Origin: Eucalyptus grandis
Taxonomy: Eukaryota; Streptophyta; Magnoliopsida; Myrtales; Myrtaceae
Length of the DNA stretch: 64,000 bases
Direction of reading: 5' to 3'
Assembly: GCF_016545825.1 (NCBI RefSeq)
Contig: NC_052613.1
Coordinates: forward strand, 49,830,112-49,894,111
The position numbers were made by a program, and so were the translations under genes. Below are positions 59,501 through 64,000 of the stretch, piece after piece; the stretch's first letter is position 1, and every line of letters starts with the position of its first letter. The notes beneath the pieces are model-generated. The model searched no databases. It was not told the origin of the DNA and worked only from the letters and a program-made list of their open reading frames with translations.

Positions 59501-62500
59501 TTTTAGTATTATATTAAATAAACATTTACTAACAATAATTATACCAAATAGAACTCTATCAAATCAGAGAAAACCACAACTGAAGCATAGTTACTTGGCT
59601 AAAGTAATCAGTTAAGAAATAGAAGTTACATGCAGTAGAATGTCCCATCAGAACCACAATTAAACTACAAGCACAATATAGCCAGGTAATGATTCATACC
59701 TGCATCTTTTTTCGATTTTCTGCAGCAAGAGCTATTGCATTGCTACCCCGAATTCGAGTAATTAATAGAACAATATCGGAATTGGAACGATTCTCCAACA
59801 AAACATTAAATTCTTCCAAGCTTGTTGGTGCTTCGATCAAAAAGGGAAGGATGCTTGTCCCTTCAGAATTCACAACTTTCTTCTTATTTTCATGCACAGA
59901 CACATTCTTCATTGTTTTATTGTCTACACGCCCGACTTGTTCTTTACTATTCTCACCAGCATCAATGCGAACTTCTTCTTCATCTTCTTCTTCTTCTTCT
60001 TCCTCTTCCTCTTCTTCTCCTTCTCCTTCTTCTTCCAGATCGGCATCAAGTCTTTCATCATCACTTTGCTCCCAGTCATTGAGAACATATGTTTTGTCAT
60101 GATCATCTTTGTGATCATCAGATCCATCATCATCTTCAGAACTCTCTAACTCCTCAGAAGAATCCTCATCTTCATCCTCAGAGTTAGCAGCAGCCTCTCT
60201 TTCAAGAATCTCATCAACCCAACCCTTCTTAGTCTGGGTTTCGTCATCTAGTGAGAAGGAATCACCAAGGTCATCGCCTGATAAGGATCTAACCTTCTTA
60301 GCAGATGGTTTCTCATCATCTTCATCATCTTCATCATCTTCATCATCCTCATCACTATTATCATCAGCGGCAAGCATCCTTTTCTTACGTTCTTCCTGGC
60401 ATGTAGTAAAGATTATAAAGTGAAAAATCGCATTCGACTTTGAAATGAAGGGTTCAATCTCTTCTAGATGATTTTGAGTGAATAGAGGACACCCAACTTC
60501 CAAAACCTAATTAGCATATCCTTGTCGGAGATGGGGTTAATAGGTGAAATAGCAAGTCCACGCAGGCATTACAAGAATTTTCAAAGAAAATGACATAAGC
60601 ATCCTGCTGAGATGATTAGAGCAGCTGTAGTTGCCATGTTCCTCCTAAATACTGCTGAAAGCTAGCTGACAACTAGCAAAATAATAGGGCGATGCAATGG
60701 TTTAATAACTAATATTCTTCAAAATATAGAATGAGATATCAACTTCAACCCGATTAAATATTTGAGAACAACTATTTTGTATGAATTGAATTGTTCCACC
60801 ATTCAGAGACAATATTTTCCAAAGATAGTAACAGCACATCTAACACCAGAAAGGACAAAAGGTGAGCTATGACATCGAACATCATTTCCACTATTAATCC
60901 ACTGTTTCCCGCCCATATAAGAACTAGAAGATAAATTTCTCAAATAATTGATTACAGAAATCTAGCAAAATAGAACTGCCCTGGATGGAAATCAAAGAGA
61001 AATAGATACAAATTATTGCAGTTTATACCTCAAGTTGCTCAAGTCGTTCTCTTTCTTCCTGGGCAATCTCTTCTGGTGTCTTTGTTCGGTCAGATGGCCG
61101 AGCTCGAATATCTAAGGACATTTCCTTTACAAGTTTGTCATAAGTATCAGGCTTGTCCTGTCACAAACAGATCCAATAAGGAGTCTGACACTGACAAATG
61201 ATCACGATTCACCGGATGTATTAAAAATTCTGACAGTGTTAAAGGTGGCCACCATGCATAAGCTACAAAGTGGAACCAATAAAAAGGTAGACAAAGACTG
61301 TTTCGACAGCTAAACACCACAACAAAAGATTCAAATTATCTGAGAACCATAATTATATGGGGAAAAAATAATAATAGAACTCTACCTGTGCAAAAGTCTC
61401 CGCTTTCTCTGTGGCAGATAATTTAGTAATCTTCAGAGGCTCTTTCGGGACACTCTGGTTGACAAGTGCCTTTAATGCACTCATCTTGCCAGGCTCAGTC
61501 AAAGAAAGTAAAGCTTCAGACTGCACTAAGGAAGAGAAGTTTTTGTCCAGTTCTTCCATTAATTGCTCGTTCTCTTCCTTATCTTTTGCTTTTTGAGCCT
61601 GGTTAAAATCGAGAAGAATCAAAACGTTGTGCAATACAGCCTCAAGAATGAAGCAACACAATAACAAGAAAAGTTCCCACCTTGAACAACTTGCTCTTAA
61701 ATATAATCTCCTCCATAACTTCTTTTTTGCTTTTGTGCTTCTGAAGTCAAAAGCCATCAAAAGAAGACCACATCAGTATCTAGCATCAGTTACAAATCAT
61801 TAGAATGCATGATGCAGGTGCCAATGCAACAACAGGAAGATATCTGATCGACACCCATCACTCTTTCACTGTATAAAAAAAAAAAAATTTGCTAGAAAGA
61901 GGTAAACGTCTAATCATGAGGCTAGCCCTGTAATATAATCAGGAAAGAAGATTTGGAAATTCATCGTTCTGGAAGATTTAGAAGAGGAAGGATTATATAA
62001 TCAATGATACAAAGATGCAACTTAACCCAAATTATCACATAGGCTCCCCATACTGATGCACAAGCCGAAATTAAGAGAAATAACTTTCGCCTGATATCTA
62101 AAACATAATGCAGGAGATGTTGCAGCTAGCAACCAGGAGGATAGTTCCTAGTGCTAAAAGCAGAAACACACTTCAAGTGATGTCAAAGCGGTAAGTGAGA
62201 TAATACGGTAAATCTCACATTTTCTTCGCCTTCTACATTTGTTTCAAGTGAATTCACACCATGAGTAGAGAGTTGTTTCAAGATAGATGACTTATCTGCA
62301 ATAAGGCAAGTTAGTGTTACTAGATATCAATACTATCCAAAAGGGGCACAGCAAGAGTCATCAGCAGCCAATCCAAATGTAAATAAATCACAAGAATGGG
62401 TATTTGACAAGGCTAACAAAAAAAGTCAACAAAGAATGGACATTGAATACATTACAAGTATGGACATTGACAAGGCCTTCAGAAAAGAAAACAGATAAAA

Positions 62501-63945
62501 GAATGGACATGGGCAAGATCATAAGTCAAAATTCAAGGGGATATTATTGTCAGTCAAAATCCAAGAAATGCCATCAACTCCACACTCATTTTTACTATGA
62601 ACTGCATCTCTCTAAATATTCACCTCATAAAAAGCGGCTTTTTGGGAGGGAGACTTCTTATAAGGAGGAACAAATCTAGATCTTCATCTGAATGACTTTT
62701 CCCCACATATGAAGTTAACATTTAAGAATAATGAAAGTAGTTTTCTTTCTTAAAACTACTTCACTTTGGCCTCCGAAAGTCCTTCTAGATAGATCCCCAA
62801 GTGCAAGGAAATAACTTCACTAATTCAATAACTACATGTTGCATTCCACGTTGCTAGTCTATCATTAAAACAATGCCTGCTCCAAATCATGCATAGCGAG
62901 GAAAATAAGGTATTCATGCCCTTCACAAGACCAAATAGAAACTATAAGATAGATTCGATTTCCCACATCATTGGCCAATAGCACTTTAGCACGAAATTGC
63001 CAGAGTCATGACATACCGTAAGATCCAGCTGTTTCGGCACCACCACCATTATCATCATCGTCCGGCAACATTTCATCCTCAAAATCGTCCCTTCCCATAA
63101 ATTCACCAGCTTCATAGTGATCATCATCTTCTTCTCCGTCAGATAAATTGTACTTGCTCTTTTTATTCAGTTTCAACTGCAAAATCAAAGATACAATTAC
63201 AAAACTATAGAAAGGAGAAGGGAAACGCTCCAATTTAATCTCATTAAACAAATTATTTTATCCTGCAGCAGTGGTCAAGCATGTTATGTACACAATACTG
63301 AATAACACAACGGTTTTCCTCTCCATAAATATCAACCTGAAGAGAACATCGACGCTTCTCGGCCACCGCAACTTAACTCTTGCTAATTAAACGCAAGCGA
63401 GCAAAAGTAAATCGGCACGCGAATGTGGGAAGCTAATATCATCCCTTACCTTGTACTCCCGCTGAGACCTCAAAATAGCTTTCTCGAACTCCTCCATCCC
63501 TTCCTTATCCTCCCCAATCCGCTTATCCACAAAAACCGAGGCCTTGCCGCCCTGCTCGTACTCCTTCAACAGCGTATTCTTTCTCTGCAATCAACCGAAA
63601 ACACCCCCACGCGCAAACCAACCAATCAGACAATCCGCACATAAGCACCCAAAAAAAAAAAAAAAAAAAAAAAAAAAGCACGCAGGTTAACGGAGTCGAG
63701 GAACAGCAGAGGCGAATTGCCTTTTCGATGGCGCGGGAGCGGGCGAGGCCGACGCGGCGCTCCTCGCCCTTGCGCTTCTTGCCGAGGATGTCGAACTTGC
63801 GGCGGGACCAAATGGTCTCGAAAGGATTGGGCTTCGGGGCTTTCGCCTTCATGGCGACCGCGTCGGGGCGCGACTTGCCCTTGCTCTTCTTCTTCGTCGT
63901 CCTGCTGCCGGAATCGGCGCCGGCGGGCCCAGATTTCTTCGCCAT
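56533..63945 (-). CDS. NOP14: Nucleolar protein 14 (NOP14), SSU processome component
   Basis: Fourteen exons, deduced 956 codons: 63945-63721, 63584-63450, 63176-63017, 62295-62219, 61740-61681, 61598-61386, 61157-61029, 60395-59700, 59162-58970, 58858-58665, 57947-57843, 57722-57583, 57280-57002 and 56797-56533. Frames join without a stop. The N terminus is basic (MAKKSGPAG) and includes NPFETIWSRRKFDILGKK, a NOP14 signature. Exon 8 encodes long Asp/Glu-rich stretches. The C terminus is Lys/Arg-rich with FVKGRDYDPDRERAERRKLK. NOP14 acts in the nucleolus in the small-subunit processome for 18S rRNA processing and 40S assembly. Intron 1 appears to use a GC donor. The 3' half is duplicated as the pseudogene at 43130-50760. 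Confidence 0.95.
59970..60365. repeat. Trinucleotide repeats encoding acidic tracts in NOP14 exon 8
   Basis: TTC/CTT-type runs at about 59970-60035 encode a poly-Glu tract, and CATCTT/CATCAT-type runs at 60310-60365 encode Asp/Glu repeats. Both lie in frame inside NOP14 exon 8. Confidence 0.85.
63719..63720 (-). other. Non-canonical GC splice donor of NOP14 intron 1
   Basis: The exon-1 reading must end at codon AAG (63723-63721) to join RKNTLLKEYEQ of exon 2. The next bases on the minus strand are GCAATT, a GC donor, and the acceptor TTGCAG precedes 63584. No nearby GT joins in frame. Confidence 0.75.
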
Positions 63946-64000
63946 GGCGACGGAGGAGCGACGGTGACACCGAGGGTTTTAGGGTTTATGAGAGTTTTAT

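Larger units (their letters stand above)
52540..59650. repeat. Segmental duplication, kinase-NOP14 module 2
   Basis: Counterpart of 36140-50800. It contains the decayed kinase copy and the 3' half of the full NOP14 gene. It lacks the TRIM and copia insertions and so shows their empty sites. Confidence 0.92.

Noticed and set aside
59694..60133. Plus-strand Ser- and Leu/Phe-rich ORFs
   Set aside because: Antisense shadows of the acidic trinucleotide repeats in NOP14 exon 8.
1..64000. CRISPR array, bacterial operon or defence system
   Set aside because: The tandem repeats present are minisatellites or transposon parts without unique spacers, and the genes are intron-containing plant genes.

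Overview
This is a stretch of plant nuclear genome. Genes are split by spliceosomal introns, intergenic DNA is AT-rich, and the families present are plant-specific (CYP72-clan P450s, a FERONIA/CrRLK1L receptor kinase, a plant-type NOP14). Transposons fill the rest: Ty1/copia, TRIMs, Mutator-like elements (MULEs), a SINE and a LINE end. A woody eudicot fits; Myrtales is only a guess. I saw no bacterial operon, CRISPR array, rRNA or functional tRNA gene.

Left half (about 1-33 kb): a decaying tandem array of CYP749A/CYP72-like cytochrome P450 genes, all on the minus strand. A 9-10 kb block occurs twice (3541-12228 and 19523-29372). Each block holds one five-exon P450, a relic of a second promoter plus exon 1, a degenerate TRIM-like element and a GC-rich block. 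The second-block gene (20681-24342) is the only copy that reads open throughout (515 codons). Its near-identical twin (4819-8477) has a one-base deletion in the haem-binding loop. A more diverged middle copy (14073-17384) has two one-base deletions and a Pack-MULE carrying an F-box gene fragment in its third intron. Exon-1 and exon-5 relics lie at 1115, 8955, 18618, 25530, 31410 and 32415. Block 2 also has three insertions absent from block 1: a copia solo LTR, a SINE and a 5'-truncated LINE.

Middle (33-36 kb): MULE-like remnants and a scrambled TRIM whose short interior repeats the polypurine-tract/LTR-start junction several times. A 184-bp tandem duplication then copied the end of the TRIM together with its flank.

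Right half (36-64 kb): a second segmental duplication. The module is a FERONIA-like kinase gene on the plus strand facing a NOP14 gene on the minus strand. Module 1 has an intact single-exon kinase (36808-39255) and a truncated NOP14 pseudogene, which has lost exon 13 and contains a 5.2-kb copia element with 105-bp LTRs. Module 2 has the complete 14-exon NOP14 (56533-63945; 956 codons deduced) and a kinase copy with a frameshift in the ectodomain and loss of a near-invariant kinase Asp. So each module keeps one good gene and one broken gene, in reciprocal fashion.

The intact genes are unrelated in function: a membrane P450 oxidase of unknown substrate, a cell-surface receptor kinase, and a nucleolar small-subunit processome factor. 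The window shows how duplication, reciprocal loss and repeat insertion shape such a region. I found no convincing new multi-gene system.
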